64,000 nucleotides of DNA from Candidatus Omnitrophota bacterium (GTDB lineage: Bacteria > Omnitrophota > Gorgyraeia > Gygaellales > Profunditerraquicolaceae): contig JALNZI010000003.1 of the NCBI GenBank assembly GCA_023229385.1, positions 23,844 through 87,843 on the forward strand. Reading direction: 5' to 3'. Made by a program: the position numbers and the translations under genes. This document shows, piece after piece, positions 1-10,365 of this stretch. The notes beneath the pieces were generated by a model. It was given only the letters and a program-made list of their open reading frames with translations, made no database searches and was not told the DNA's origin. How positions within the stretch are numbered: the stretch's first letter is position 1; each line of letters opens with the position of its first letter.

Positions 1-1
1 G

Positions 2-685
2 TCGAATGGATCTGATATCGGGGCAAATATTTTATACCGATACGGTCTGGACGGTACATTTTTTGGGGAACCTGGGTATGACAGCCTAACCACGATATCG
101 TTGTGGCCGTACCCAAATGAGGCCAGAATACGAAGGGATTTTCTACGGTACAATAACGAATCTGACGAATCGCGAGGATTCTGTGATGATGCTGTTGCGG
201 CGTCATTGACGGAGTACGTTTGGGAATACCAATATAGGAATGAGGCTCCTTCTTTTGGTGGATCTCCTGTTAAAATAACCTGGGTAGGTGGATCTTCGAC
301 CAATGCTGCTTTAGCTGCTAATTACTCTCCAGCTCAAGCGCCTACTTCAATTGATACAATATTACTTAATACTGGATCTGTTGATTTTGTAGTAGGGTCT
401 GTTCTTAATGTAGCGTATGTAAGTCAAGTCACTGGATATACTGGAATCGTTACCATTAATGATACATTGAAAACTAATTATTTAGGACTTGGAACATGTG
501 TAGCGAGTTTTAATGCTCCTTGTGTCATTCGAGATTCTGTTGTTTATGCTTCAGAATCTACACCCACTGGAAATGCAGGAAGTAAGATAATTTCTGTTTC
601 AGGAAGTACGCTAAGAGTAAGGTTGAATGGTAATGTAGGGACACCAAGAGTAGTGATGACTTCAGGTAGTAAAATTAAATGGTAA
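2..685 (+). CDS. C-terminal part of a beta-helix-like adhesin or tail protein (5' truncated by window)
   Basis: The frame is open from base 2, so the N-terminus lies outside the window; a TTG at 101 is only an internal possibility. The translation contains GSDIGANILYRYG and SLWPYPNEARIRRDF, then RGFC and SLTEYVWEY. From memory, this block follows parallel beta-helix repeats in surface or phage proteins. After it comes a Ser/Thr/Gly/Val-rich beta domain ending SGSKIKW. The next gene starts 16 bases downstream on the same strand, so it belongs to the structural operon. Bases 1-240 are much richer in G+C than the rest. The role as a fibre or adhesin tip is inferred from fold and context. Confidence 0.6.
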   Translation, partial: SNGSDIGANILYRYGLDGTFFGEPGYDSLTTISLWPYPNEARIRRDFLRYNNESDESRGFCDDAVAASLTEYVWEYQYRNEAPSFGGSPVKITWVGGSSTNAALAANYSPAQAPTSIDTILLNTGSVDFVVGSVLNVAYVSQVTGYTGIVTINDTLKTNYLGLGTCVASFNAPCVIRDSVVYASESTPTGNAGSKIISVSGSTLRVRLNGNVGTPRVVMTSGSKIKW

Positions 686-700
686 CTAAGGAATAATATA

Positions 701-3700
701 ATGCCAACATATGATATAGGTACTGGACAGACCTACACTACGATATCTGCGTGGGAAACCGCCAGAGATATATCCCGGACAGAAGATGAGGTCGGCGAAT
801 GCCTTGCCGAACTCTTTAATGAAAACGTCAACTTTACCGGAGGGACGCCAAACGGATACTGGATGAAGCTGCGTGGCAAGGCTGGAGCGAGGCACGATGG
901 CCGTGCTTACGAGGTCAGTAGTGTAGCCTGCGCCCGCATTTACCGCTCTGCAAATGCCACAACAGTAAACGTTGACGTCGGTGGCATAGAAATAGCATGG
1001 CTTGACATTAAAGGTCCGGGAAACTACACCCAGGACACCATCAGCCGTGCGGGTGACTTAACTGCCGATGGCGATTTCAGGCTACATCATTGTATCATAC
1101 ATAACAACTTTGCAAATAATAACGGCTCTCAGGTAGCCATCACGATGTCGGATGATTCGGAAACGACGAATTACCGAATATATCGAAACCTCGTCTATGG
1201 CTTCGGTGGTGCTGGCATATTACCGTATCAGATTGGTGGTACTACAAAATACGTCTATGCGTACCATAATACTTGTGCTTTATGTGGGCAAGTATTAGGT
1301 GAAACTGATGCTGGTGGTATTCAGAACAGTATGACAGAAAGTACCGCCTATTTTGAAAATAATGTCTCAGTTGGTCAACTAAATGTAGATTATTATGGAA
1401 CAAATTACGGTAGCTGGGACAACAATGCTTCTGAGGATACTACAGGAGATTCTACTGGTGGTCCTGCTCATAATGTAGACCTTAGAAGTCTTAATCCAAG
1501 TGGTTTATTTCAGAACTATACAAGCACTTATGCGTCTATTGATCTACGCACAAAAGTAGATTCTGATTTAATTGGAATGGGTGATACAACTTATTCTACT
1601 ACCGATTTTCCTGAAATAGACATACCAATTACTGGTGGTGATGCTATTACAGGAACATGGGATATAGGAGCAGATCAATATGCAGAGGCTGTAAATACCG
1701 CAAGTAATTCTCCTTCTACTTCACCATCAAGTAGCGCAAGTAATAGCCCTTCTACTTCACCAAGCCCAAGTAATTCACCAAGTAATTCTTTATCTACAAG
1801 TGCTTCAAATAGTCCTTCTAGTTCAGTTTCAAATTCACTAAGTAACTCACCAAGTACATCTATATCAATTAGTCCTTCTACAAGTGAGTCAAGTTCACCA
1901 TCTCCATCAAATAGTCCATCTACTTCTCCCAGTCCTGGAATTAGTGCTTCTAATTCACCAAGCACATCTTTAAGTAATTCTTTATCAGATAGCCCTTCTT
2001 CTTCGTTATCAAGTTCTATTAGTAGTAGTCCGTCTCCTTCTAATAGTGCAAGTGAATCACCTAGTACATCTTTAAGTGAAAGCCCATCAACAAGTTTATC
2101 AAGTAGTATTAGTAATTCTTTGTCTAGTAGTCCATCTACTTCTCCAAGTAGTAGTCCACCTGAATTTAGCCTAATATCTTATTCTGATGATTATGATAAT
2201 AATGCTATTCTTTATACACAAGAATTGTTCACTGTTCAAGAAAATGATTTATTAGTTGGTGTATGTATGTGGGAAGAGAGTAGTAGGACACCAATCTTAC
2301 AAGAAAATACTTTAGCTTATAATTTTACAATGTTAGATGTTATTACAAATGCTAACAGTACAAATGTAAGATTTGGTTATCATGTTGTAACTTCTGCGGA
2401 GGCTGGAACTGGGATTAGATATAGAGCAGATTATGGTTCTATTACATCATTAGCCACAATTTCTGTTTATTTATTTAGACCAACTTCAGGTATCCCAGAA
2501 ATAGAAGTGTTTGGTTCTGGAATTGGAACTGGAACATCTCCACAAACCAATAGTATATCTACAGCAGGGCCTTCTGTAATTGTAGCTGCATTAGATTGTT
2601 ATGGCGGAGGAGTTAGTAATCAACAAATTAATTTAACTACTCCTGATACAATTTATACTTTAAGTTCAGATGAATCTACTTTTTATACAACTGAAACTTC
2701 TCTTTTATCCAATATTTATGCATCTGCTACATGCTCTAATGATGCGTGGGCAATGGGAATTATTGCTTTTAAAGTTTCTTCGGGAGGAAGTAGCGCCTCA
2801 AGTTCACCATCTACTAGTGAATCAAGTTCACCGAGTCCTAGTACATCCGTATCAAACAGTGTATCAAGTAGTTTATCAAATAGTGCCAGTGAATCTCCAT
2901 CAAGTTCATTAAGTAATTCATTATCAGATAGCCCGAGTAGTAGCGAATCCTCTTCTATTTCAAATAGTCCATCACCAAGTTTATCACCTTCTAATAGTGC
3001 ATCTGATTCTCCAAGTAATAGCGAATCAAGTTCTCCTTCTTCGAGTATAAGTTCAAGTATATCAAGCAGTGTTAGTAATTCACCATCAACATCTCCTAGT
3101 CCTTCAAATTCACCAAGTTCATCTATAAGTAGTTCTATTTCTAACAGTGCTAGTACAAGTCCTAGTTATAGTTTATCTAATAGTCCAAGTACCTCTATTT
3201 CTAATTCAAGTAGTAATAGTCCATCACCTAGTAATTCATTATCAAGTTCAGTATCATCAAGTCTTTCAACAAGTCCTTCTACTTCATTAAGCAATAGTAT
3301 TTCTAATTCACTTTCTTCGAGTATATCTTCGTCTCCAAGTAATAGTCCTAGTCCAAGCAATAGTCCATCTATTTCAGAATCGAATAGTCCTTCTACGTCT
3401 ATTAGTAATAGTGCTTCAAGTTCCCCTTCGAGTTCACCTAGTCCAAGCAATTCTTTAAGCAATAGTCCATCTTTAAGTCCAAGTATTTCGTTGAGTAATT
3501 CACCATCTACTTCGCCTTCTCCATCAAGTTCTGTTTCTAATTCACCAAGTCCAGGAAATAGTGCTAGTAACAGTCCATCTAGTTCAGAATCTAATTCACC
3601 AAGTAATTCTTTAAGTACATCTATATCAAATAGTGCTTCAAATTCACCATCGCCAAGTAACAGTCCTTCTACCTCGTTGAGTAGTTCTATTTCTAATAGT

Positions 3701-5683
3701 ATGTCTAGTTCACCTTCAAATTCATTAAGTAATAGTCTAAGTAATAGTGCGAGTAGTAGTGCAAGTAATAGTCCTTCACCAAGTAACTCTGTTAGTAATT
3801 CATTAAGTAGTTCACCTTCTACTTCAATAAGTAATAGTACTTCAAATAGTCCTTCAAGTAGTGCAAGCTCGTCACCAAGTCCTTCATACAGTTTAAGTAA
3901 TAGTCCAAGTATAAGTACGTCTAATTCACCTAGTACTTCACCTTCTCCTTCGCATTCACCAAGTACAAGTCCAAGTAGTTCTATTTCTAATTCTATAAGT
4001 ACTAGTATCTCAACTAGTGTTTCTAATAGTGTAAGTAGTAGTATTAGTACGTCGCCTTCTACATCACCAAGTGGTGGTACTGAACATATTACTCAAATGA
4101 CATATTATCCTGGTCCTGGTGATGCGGAGTTTGATGTAGATACTACTTATATAATTGATACATATGTTTCAGGTGAATGGAATGGTACGTCTGGAAATTT
4201 AGTTAATTTTTATAGTAGTGCAAGTGGAGTTCAATCGACATTAGATTTACAAACTATTGGTAACGTTAATGTATCTTATATGACTTTTAGAGATATAGAA
4301 ATTATTAATGGTACTATAACTGCAGATTATACGTGTGATGGTAGTTCTTGGAATAATTCAGGAATAATTTTTTCAAATAATTCTCCTTCAACATCTATAA
4401 GTAGTTCAATTTCTAATAGTTATTCTTCAAGTCCAAGTAATTCACTTTCTAATAGTATTTCTAATTCATTATCAACTAGTAGTTCTAATAGTCCAAGTAC
4501 AAGTATATCTAGTTCTCCAAGTCCTAGTAATTCACCATCACCATCATTGTCTCCTAGTAATAGTGTTAGTTCTAGTTTAAGTAATTCATTGAGTAGTTCA
4601 GAATCAAATAGTCCTTCAACATCACCAAGTCCAAGCAATAGCCCTTCTAGTTCTATTAGTTCAAGTTTAAGTAATAGTTTGAGTAGTAGTCTGTCAAATA
4701 GTCCAAGTACTTCTGTTTCTAATTCACTTAGTGAATCTGTATCAAATAGTTTATCAAATTCACCTAGTTCTTCACCAAGTCCAAGTAGTAGTGTAAGTAA
4801 TAGTCCAAGTGAAGGAAATAGTGCATCTCAATCACCTTCGACTAGTCCTAGTCCTTCAAGTAGTATTAGTAATAGTATTTCTTCAAGTATTAGTAATAGT
4901 GCTAGTAATAGTCCTAGTCCTTCTATTTCACCTAGTAATAGTGAAAGTTCTAGTGTAAGTAATAGTCCATCAATAAGTGTTTCTAGTTCTATTAGTAGTA
5001 GTCCTTCTCCAAGTAATTCAATTAGTAATAGTCTAAGTAGTAGTGCTAGTACAAGTCTATCATCTAGTGTAAGTTCAAGTTTAAGTAATAGTATATCTAC
5101 TAGTTTATCATCAAGTGTTTCTAGTTCACCAAGTCCTAGTAATAGTCCATCTAGTTCAATTTCTAGTAGTCTAAGTAATAGTGCTAGTTCTAGTATTTCT
5201 AGTTCTCCATCATCTAGTCCAAGTATTAGTTCTAGTCCAAGTTCTAGTAGAAGTAGTTCAGTTTCAAATAGTCTTAGTCAAAGTCCTTCAAGTAGTATTT
5301 CACATAGTCTTAGTAGTTCAGTTAGTCATAGTCCTTCATCAAGTCCAAGCTTAGGAGATCTAGATTATATATTAATTTTTCCAGAAACTGCATTAATTCC
5401 AGTTAGAGCACAACTTTTATTTATTGCAAAAGGCTATACTGAATATGATGTAGAAATACATGGACTTACTTTTGTTTGGTCAACAACACTTGGACAAGTT
5501 ATTAATAGTTCAACTGGATTATTTACTGCTGGAAGTTTTGCTGGTGGACCTTATGAAGTAACTGCTACAATTGGATCAATAAGTACTACTGCATATGTTA
5601 CAGTATTTGAATTAAATAACACTCATAGGCGAAGAAGATTACTTCCAATTTTTCTTCAGTTTTGTGAACGTAAACGTAGATAA
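701..5683 (+). CDS. Giant alternating-serine (SxSxS) stalk protein with globular domains, probable tail fibre/adhesin
   Basis: 1660 residues. Residues 1-330 form a beta-helix-like head starting MPTYDIGTGQTYTTISAWE. Three stalks with serine at nearly every second position follow, at about 330-487, 697-1125 and 1227-1549 (units such as SPSTSPSPSNSPS). They are separated by beta domains at about 488-696 and 1126-1226. The last 110 residues look Ig/Big-like (TFVWSTTLGQVINSSTGLF) and end in a basic tail (HRRRRLLP). Such Ser/Pro/Thr/Asn stalks are usually extended and often O-glycosylated, which fits the glycosyltransferase island on the other strand; that link is inference. G+C falls sharply near base 1250 inside the gene, suggesting an acquired head domain. 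No signal peptide is seen. Confidence 0.75.
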   Translation: MPTYDIGTGQTYTTISAWETARDISRTEDEVGECLAELFNENVNFTGGTPNGYWMKLRGKAGARHDGRAYEVSSVACARIYRSANATTVNVDVGGIEIAWLDIKGPGNYTQDTISRAGDLTADGDFRLHHCIIHNNFANNNGSQVAITMSDDSETTNYRIYRNLVYGFGGAGILPYQIGGTTKYVYAYHNTCALCGQVLGETDAGGIQNSMTESTAYFENNVSVGQLNVDYYGTNYGSWDNNASEDTTGDSTGGPAHNVDLRSLNPSGLFQNYTSTYASIDLRTKVDSDLIGMGDTTYSTTDFPEIDIPITGGDAITGTWDIGADQYAEAVNTASNSPSTSPSSSASNSPSTSPSPSNSPSNSLSTSASNSPSSSVSNSLSNSPSTSISISPSTSESSSPSPSNSPSTSPSPGISASNSPSTSLSNSLSDSPSSSLSSSISSSPSPSNSASESPSTSLSESPSTSLSSSISNSLSSSPSTSPSSSPPEFSLISYSDDYDNNAILYTQELFTVQENDLLVGVCMWEESSRTPILQENTLAYNFTMLDVITNANSTNVRFGYHVVTSAEAGTGIRYRADYGSITSLATISVYLFRPTSGIPEIEVFGSGIGTGTSPQTNSISTAGPSVIVAALDCYGGGVSNQQINLTTPDTIYTLSSDESTFYTTETSLLSNIYASATCSNDAWAMGIIAFKVSSGGSSASSSPSTSESSSPSPSTSVSNSVSSSLSNSASESPSSSLSNSLSDSPSSSESSSISNSPSPSLSPSNSASDSPSNSESSSPSSSISSSISSSVSNSPSTSPSPSNSPSSSISSSISNSASTSPSYSLSNSPSTSISNSSSNSPSPSNSLSSSVSSSLSTSPSTSLSNSISNSLSSSISSSPSNSPSPSNSPSISESNSPSTSISNSASSSPSSSPSPSNSLSNSPSLSPSISLSNSPSTSPSPSSSVSNSPSPGNSASNSPSSSESNSPSNSLSTSISNSASNSPSPSNSPSTSLSSSISNSMSSSPSNSLSNSLSNSASSSASNSPSPSNSVSNSLSSSPSTSISNSTSNSPSSSASSSPSPSYSLSNSPSISTSNSPSTSPSPSHSPSTSPSSSISNSISTSISTSVSNSVSSSISTSPSTSPSGGTEHITQMTYYPGPGDAEFDVDTTYIIDTYVSGEWNGTSGNLVNFYSSASGVQSTLDLQTIGNVNVSYMTFRDIEIINGTITADYTCDGSSWNNSGIIFSNNSPSTSISSSISNSYSSSPSNSLSNSISNSLSTSSSNSPSTSISSSPSPSNSPSPSLSPSNSVSSSLSNSLSSSESNSPSTSPSPSNSPSSSISSSLSNSLSSSLSNSPSTSVSNSLSESVSNSLSNSPSSSPSPSSSVSNSPSEGNSASQSPSTSPSPSSSISNSISSSISNSASNSPSPSISPSNSESSSVSNSPSISVSSSISSSPSPSNSISNSLSSSASTSLSSSVSSSLSNSISTSLSSSVSSSPSPSNSPSSSISSSLSNSASSSISSSPSSSPSISSSPSSSRSSSVSNSLSQSPSSSISHSLSSSVSHSPSSSPSLGDLDYILIFPETALIPVRAQLLFIAKGYTEYDVEIHGLTFVWSTTLGQVINSSTGLFTAGSFAGGPYEVTATIGSISTTAYVTVFELNNTHRRRRLLPIFLQFCERKRR

Positions 5684-5700
5684 TTTTTTAGGAGATAATA

Positions 5701-7134
5701 ATGGCTGTTTTACAAATAACTAATGGCGCTTGTACTGGTAGAGGTTTTGCTGATACGTCAGTTAGTGGATATATGTCAAAATTTTATGATTGGATTACTA
5801 AAATACCAGCAAGTGGCGGTCCTGGATGGAATATACTTTTAGATAAGTCTATATATCCTACAACTAAAACTATGACTTCTATGATAAGTGGAGTTATAAT
5901 ATCAAGTGGACATGGATTTTATTCAAATGAAATAATTCGATATTATACTTCTGGTACAATTATAAATGGTCTTACTAATAATACTGATTATTATGTTACG
6001 AAAGTAAATGATAATAGTTTTAAATTAAGTACAAATCATTTTAATGTTGGTATTGGAACATATATTAATATAACAAATTCTGGTGTTGGATCTCAAACTT
6101 TCACTTTAAGTGGTCCATATATTATAATTTCTGATGAACCATCTCCTCAAATTAATCAAGTTTGTAAATTTATGAAAGTTGGATATGGAATTCCACAAGG
6201 AAGTTATATTCAAGTTCAATATTTTATAGGATGGAATAATACAAGTAAAATACTTGGAAGTATTTATGGTGGTTATATTATAGAAACTGTAGATGATGGT
6301 AATTTTGCATATGATTTTCGTGGTGGTGATGAATGTATGATTTTACAATCACGTATTGGTACTACTTGGGATTCTACTGGAATGGATACTTGGACTGGAG
6401 ATAGTACTTTTCTAGAAGGTCTTGATCATTCAGGAACTTTAAGGAGTGTTGGTGTGCCTGGTACTAATTCAGTAGCATACTTAAGATCTGGAGAATCTAG
6501 TAATATAACTAGTGGTGAATATTATTATTTATATGATTATTCTCAACTTCCTTATGTTCGTTTAGAATATTCTAAATGTACTTATGTTGATGCTGGAGCT
6601 GATAGTGTTACTTTTTCTGGATTAGTTCATACATTTCCATCAGGATCTGTTATTGGATCATATCCTCATAGATATATGTGTTTTGGTAATAATATTTATG
6701 ATAATAATTCATTTTGTTATTCGACATATATACCATATACAATACCTTATACATCTCATCCTAATTGGTATTATTGTAGTAATTTAGGATATGGATCTAT
6801 TAGTTCAAGTTGTAGATCATCTTATGAAGATGGTATTTTAAATTCTTCATCTCCTGATGAAAAAGGTAGACATCTTATGGAAAAATGGAATATATTAGAA
6901 TGGGCATCAAATCAAAGTAATTATTACACTCCTAATTATAATGGTATGAATAGATTTTATGGATCTGCTAATAATTTATATTTAACTAAAATTAATTCAA
7001 TGGCACGTAGTCAAGATGGATTAATTTATGGTGGAAAACAGTATCTATATTTTATGTTATCTAGTGAAATTGGTGGATATGGTGGAAGTGCTAGTTATGC
7101 TATTTTATATCCAGATAGTGTATCAAGTGAATAA
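5701..7134 (+). CDS. Predicted tail/baseplate structural protein
   Basis: 477 residues, Gly/Ser/Tyr-rich and beta-rich. The start has a good ribosome binding site (AGGAG, 6 bases upstream). Residues about 60-140 hold a recurring phage beta module: GHGFYSNEIIRYYTSGT, NNTDYYVTKVNDNSFKLST and a following ITNSGVGSQTFTL. I recall this arrangement from many tail and appendage proteins. The C-terminal half has several Cys and Tyr residues and no enzyme motif. The stop codon abuts the next ATG, so it is translated with its neighbour. A structural role is inferred from the module and operon position. Confidence 0.6.
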   Translation: MAVLQITNGACTGRGFADTSVSGYMSKFYDWITKIPASGGPGWNILLDKSIYPTTKTMTSMISGVIISSGHGFYSNEIIRYYTSGTIINGLTNNTDYYVTKVNDNSFKLSTNHFNVGIGTYINITNSGVGSQTFTLSGPYIIISDEPSPQINQVCKFMKVGYGIPQGSYIQVQYFIGWNNTSKILGSIYGGYIIETVDDGNFAYDFRGGDECMILQSRIGTTWDSTGMDTWTGDSTFLEGLDHSGTLRSVGVPGTNSVAYLRSGESSNITSGEYYYLYDYSQLPYVRLEYSKCTYVDAGADSVTFSGLVHTFPSGSVIGSYPHRYMCFGNNIYDNNSFCYSTYIPYTIPYTSHPNWYYCSNLGYGSISSSCRSSYEDGILNSSSPDEKGRHLMEKWNILEWASNQSNYYTPNYNGMNRFYGSANNLYLTKINSMARSQDGLIYGGKQYLYFMLSSEIGGYGGSASYAILYPDSVSSE

Positions 7135-8043
7135 ATGTCTATTTATAGTGGAATATTAGCATCTGGAAATATTGTATTTGGTGATTCTTATACAGTAGTT
7201 AATTTAAATATTCCAAAATCGTTCATTGAAAGTCAGATTGTTTCTGGTTCAATATGTACTGGTGAATCATATACAGTAATTAATTTAAATATTCCAAAAT
7301 CTTTTGTTGATGCACAAGTTATTAATCGCCATATATATTCTGGAGAATTTTATACAAAAGTTAATAATAATCGAGTATATAATAATGGATCTTTAATTGT
7401 AACAGTTCCTAGATCTGGATTAGCCAATGATACTGGAATGTTACTTATTCTTGGATATTATACTGATTTTTATGCTAATCCTAGACTATCTTATCCATAT
7501 AATAATATATACTTTTATGATAATACATATGGACCAGATATTTCATCTTATTATTGGAATTTTGGAGATGGTAATTATAGTACTGAACGCGATCCAATTC
7601 ATTTTTATACACATACTGGATTATATGATGTTTCATTAGAAACAACTTCTATAAATGGAGAAACTGCTTATTTAAATAAAACTAATTATATTAACATTCA
7701 AAGCAATAATGTTTCAGTTAATCATTCAGATTATAAAATAGTAATTTTAAATAAACGAATAAGTCCATATAAATCCAATGATCTTTTACAAATTTCAGTT
7801 CAATTGTATGAAAATAATAAAAAGAAACTATTCTATATTAAAGATGTTGTTCTTACATTAAATTTAAACTATCCTAATGGATGGCAGGCATACTCATCTG
7901 GAATAACTAATAAAACTGGGTCTTGTGTCTTATATCAATCTTCTAGTGGTATATTATCCAGTAATTGTTTAGGATATGTTTCTGCAACAATAAATAACCA
8001 AAGTTATATTTCAAATATAATTAGATTTAACTTCATTAATTAA
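7135..8043 (+). CDS. PKD-domain structural protein with N-terminal 27-residue repeats
   Basis: 302 residues. The N-terminus carries three 27-residue repeats (SYTVVNLNIPKSF, SYTVINLNIPKSF, then a degenerate FYTKVNNN copy). Residues about 138-190 contain YYWNFGDGNYSTERDP and a later HTGLYDVSLE, the WNFGDG plus GxYxVxL signature of a PKD domain, an Ig-like fold common in surface and appendage proteins. The C-terminal 100 residues look like another Ig-like beta domain. It starts directly after the previous stop. Virion surface or tail role is inferred; the PKD assignment rests on visible motifs. Confidence 0.65.
   Translation: MSIYSGILASGNIVFGDSYTVVNLNIPKSFIESQIVSGSICTGESYTVINLNIPKSFVDAQVINRHIYSGEFYTKVNNNRVYNNGSLIVTVPRSGLANDTGMLLILGYYTDFYANPRLSYPYNNIYFYDNTYGPDISSYYWNFGDGNYSTERDPIHFYTHTGLYDVSLETTSINGETAYLNKTNYINIQSNNVSVNHSDYKIVILNKRISPYKSNDLLQISVQLYENNKKKLFYIKDVVLTLNLNYPNGWQAYSSGITNKTGSCVLYQSSSGILSSNCLGYVSATINNQSYISNIIRFNFIN
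7180..7395 (+). repeat. Three in-frame 81-bp tandem repeats in the PKD protein gene
   Basis: Copies begin at 7180, 7261 and 7342, exactly 81 bp apart. The first two are nearly identical at nucleotide level through the stretch encoding TVxNLNIPKSF, which suggests recent duplication. The third keeps only the start (SGEFYT). Confidence 0.7.
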
Positions 8044-8050
8044 GGTAATT

Positions 8051-8464
8051 ATGAATCCTATTTTATCTACAAGTGGACAATGTTGGATACTTGATGCTAT
8101 TAAAACAAAAATTGATACTATAAGTGGAGTATATGTTGGTTTAATGACAAATTATCTTCCTTCTGAAAGATCATATCAAACTCCATTTTATATTAATGAA
8201 CTTAGTTATATTACTAATAGTGGATATTCTAGACAAGTTAGTAATACTTGGAGTGTAATAAGTGGATCAAATCCATATTTACTTGGAAGTACAGTTACTT
8301 TTACTATATCGTCTGGAAGTTGGTCTAATGTTTATGGATATTTTGTATCTAGTACTAATTTAAATTATAGTGTATTATGGTCTGAATTATTTCCATATGA
8401 TAAAGGTTCTGTAGTTGCTAGTGGAAATAATATATTAATTACTCCAAAATTTTATCAATATTAA
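8051..8464 (+). CDS. Small predicted virion protein
   Basis: 137 residues, beginning MNPILSTSGQCWILDAIKTK and followed by VYVGLMTN. A later NSGYSRQVSNTWSV resembles the GYxRQ block of small phage tail or decoration proteins that start with a helix and then a beta domain. A ribosome binding site (AAGG) precedes the ATG. No enzyme motif. Structural role inferred from this resemblance and the operon. Confidence 0.5.
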   Translation: MNPILSTSGQCWILDAIKTKIDTISGVYVGLMTNYLPSERSYQTPFYINELSYITNSGYSRQVSNTWSVISGSNPYLLGSTVTFTISSGSWSNVYGYFVSSTNLNYSVLWSELFPYDKGSVVASGNNILITPKFYQY

Positions 8465-8472
8465 GGTAAACG

Positions 8473-10365
8473 ATGTCTATAGAAATTATAGGTGAAATGT
8501 CTGGACTTGGTGTTCCAGATTATTATTTAAACTTATCTCGTAGACAAGCATTTAATCCACAACTTATATGTGATGATCAACCATATCTTCCTGGTGATTG
8601 TCCAATTGTTACAATTGAATATGATGGTTTTAGTCCAAATAAAATTATTAATATAAAATCTTTAGAAAATTCTGTTTATCAAAATACTTTAGATTATCAT
8701 AAAATTGAGACTATAACATATGATGGATATACTTATCCATTAAAATATTATGAATACGTTAATTATAATGATAAATTATCTTATCTTATAACTGATTATA
8801 ATTCTGATCCATCCAATAGTAATCCATTATTTTATCAATATGAACTGTTATTTGATGCTTATGTTGATATATCTGGAGTTTCAATTAAAAATATATATAA
8901 AAATAATGAAATTAAATTAGATCAAAAAGAATATAAAATTCAATATAGTGTTAATACGTTAGCTTTAGGAAATTTAAGATATAGTAATACATCTTGGCTT
9001 ACTAATACAATAAATCAAAATAATTATCGTATACGTATTCTATTACCATTTTATATTTCATCTAAAGATAATTTTTATATAGTTGAATATGAAAAATATA
9101 TTAATAATATTAAATCATATCAAAAAGAACTTATAGAAATTGAACCTATATATACAACAAATGACTATGAAATTACAAATAGTGGCGTTATTTTAAGTGT
9201 TTCTAGTAAAATTCAACAATCTAATCAATTATCTATAGTTAAAAATCCTTTTAAAAGAATAACACCATTAGATATTGTAACTCTTAAAGATAAGAATTCA
9301 TATCTTACTGATAAAGATACTCAATGGAAATTACGTATAAATACTGGAGCTTTTGCTATTCCATCAGGTTTGTATACATCTTCTAGTGGTTATTTATATA
9401 ATCTTGAAAATTTTTATACAAGTGGAAATATTCCAGTTACAAATATTAAACCTATAAAAATTAATAAAAATATTGTTCAAATAAAAGAAACTCCAATATA
9501 TTTGAATTCTGACGATTATATTTATCCATATTACGATGTTAAACGTTATGATAATAATTTATATGATTTATATGATGTATCTGGAAAGTTTGATATATCT
9601 ATAAATGGTAAATCTAGAAGTGATATTAAAATAAAATCTATAGATAGATATAAAGGTTTTATTGAATTTAATAAAGAAATTAATAATTTAGATGAAGTTG
9701 AGTTATCTTTTTATCTTACTAATAGTGATACATTAATACTTGAAAATTTAGAGCTTAATCCTAAAGTTTCACAATCTGGAGTTCTTTATCATATTAATAA
9801 TTATCCAAATGGTTTTGGAATAGCTCTTAAAGCATGGAGTGGTATAATACAATATCCATATATATACGATCTAAATACTATTGAATCTGATAGAATAGTT
9901 AGTGGAATTATAGACGTTGGTTCTAGTACTTATATAAGTGGGATGTGGGATGATACTTATTTAAGTTTATGTAAAATAGATTTAAATAATTTATCTTCAG
10001 ATATTGTTAAAAGAACTGATACCAGGCGAGTTGGTGGAGGTTTAATAGATAATAAAACTCTTGATGTTTGGTTTAATAATAACTTTAGTGGTGTATATAT
10101 AAATGAAAAAAGCTGGTATTCAAATGTTGCTAAATATAATGGTGAACCAATTTCTAATAGTAGTATTATTATTATTAATATACCTCAAGAACATCTTGAT
10201 ACTTTAAAACTTAAATGGTTTAATTATTATAAAGAATTTATGACTTATGATGAAGCAGAAATAACATCTGAACGAGAATTTAATTACTATCTAGATAGTG
10301 TAATAAGAAAAAATATATCTGCTGGATCTGATTATATAATTATACCTAATATTTTGGATGAATAA
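8473..10365 (+). CDS. Large predicted baseplate/tail protein, function unknown
   Basis: 630 residues, rich in Asn, Ile, Tyr and Ser. Predicted beta-rich with short helical linkers. The C-terminal third contains KRTDTRRVGGGLIDN, which sits in a domain otherwise typical of long structural proteins, and a final helical segment. No catalytic motif is visible. The stop overlaps the next ATG (TAATG), so translation is coupled. Its place in a run of similar proteins supports a tail, baseplate or appendage role; the exact part is not recognised. Confidence 0.45.
   Translation: MSIEIIGEMSGLGVPDYYLNLSRRQAFNPQLICDDQPYLPGDCPIVTIEYDGFSPNKIINIKSLENSVYQNTLDYHKIETITYDGYTYPLKYYEYVNYNDKLSYLITDYNSDPSNSNPLFYQYELLFDAYVDISGVSIKNIYKNNEIKLDQKEYKIQYSVNTLALGNLRYSNTSWLTNTINQNNYRIRILLPFYISSKDNFYIVEYEKYINNIKSYQKELIEIEPIYTTNDYEITNSGVILSVSSKIQQSNQLSIVKNPFKRITPLDIVTLKDKNSYLTDKDTQWKLRINTGAFAIPSGLYTSSSGYLYNLENFYTSGNIPVTNIKPIKINKNIVQIKETPIYLNSDDYIYPYYDVKRYDNNLYDLYDVSGKFDISINGKSRSDIKIKSIDRYKGFIEFNKEINNLDEVELSFYLTNSDTLILENLELNPKVSQSGVLYHINNYPNGFGIALKAWSGIIQYPYIYDLNTIESDRIVSGIIDVGSSTYISGMWDDTYLSLCKIDLNNLSSDIVKRTDTRRVGGGLIDNKTLDVWFNNNFSGVYINEKSWYSNVAKYNGEPISNSSIIIINIPQEHLDTLKLKWFNYYKEFMTYDEAEITSEREFNYYLDSVIRKNISAGSDYIIIPNILDE

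Noticed and set aside
1675..4638. Leu/Glu/Gly-rich open frames on the minus strand inside the serine-repeat gene
   Set aside because: They are antisense shadows of the SxS codon pattern (AGT/TCA read backwards give L/E/G), have no ribosome sites and break the operon.
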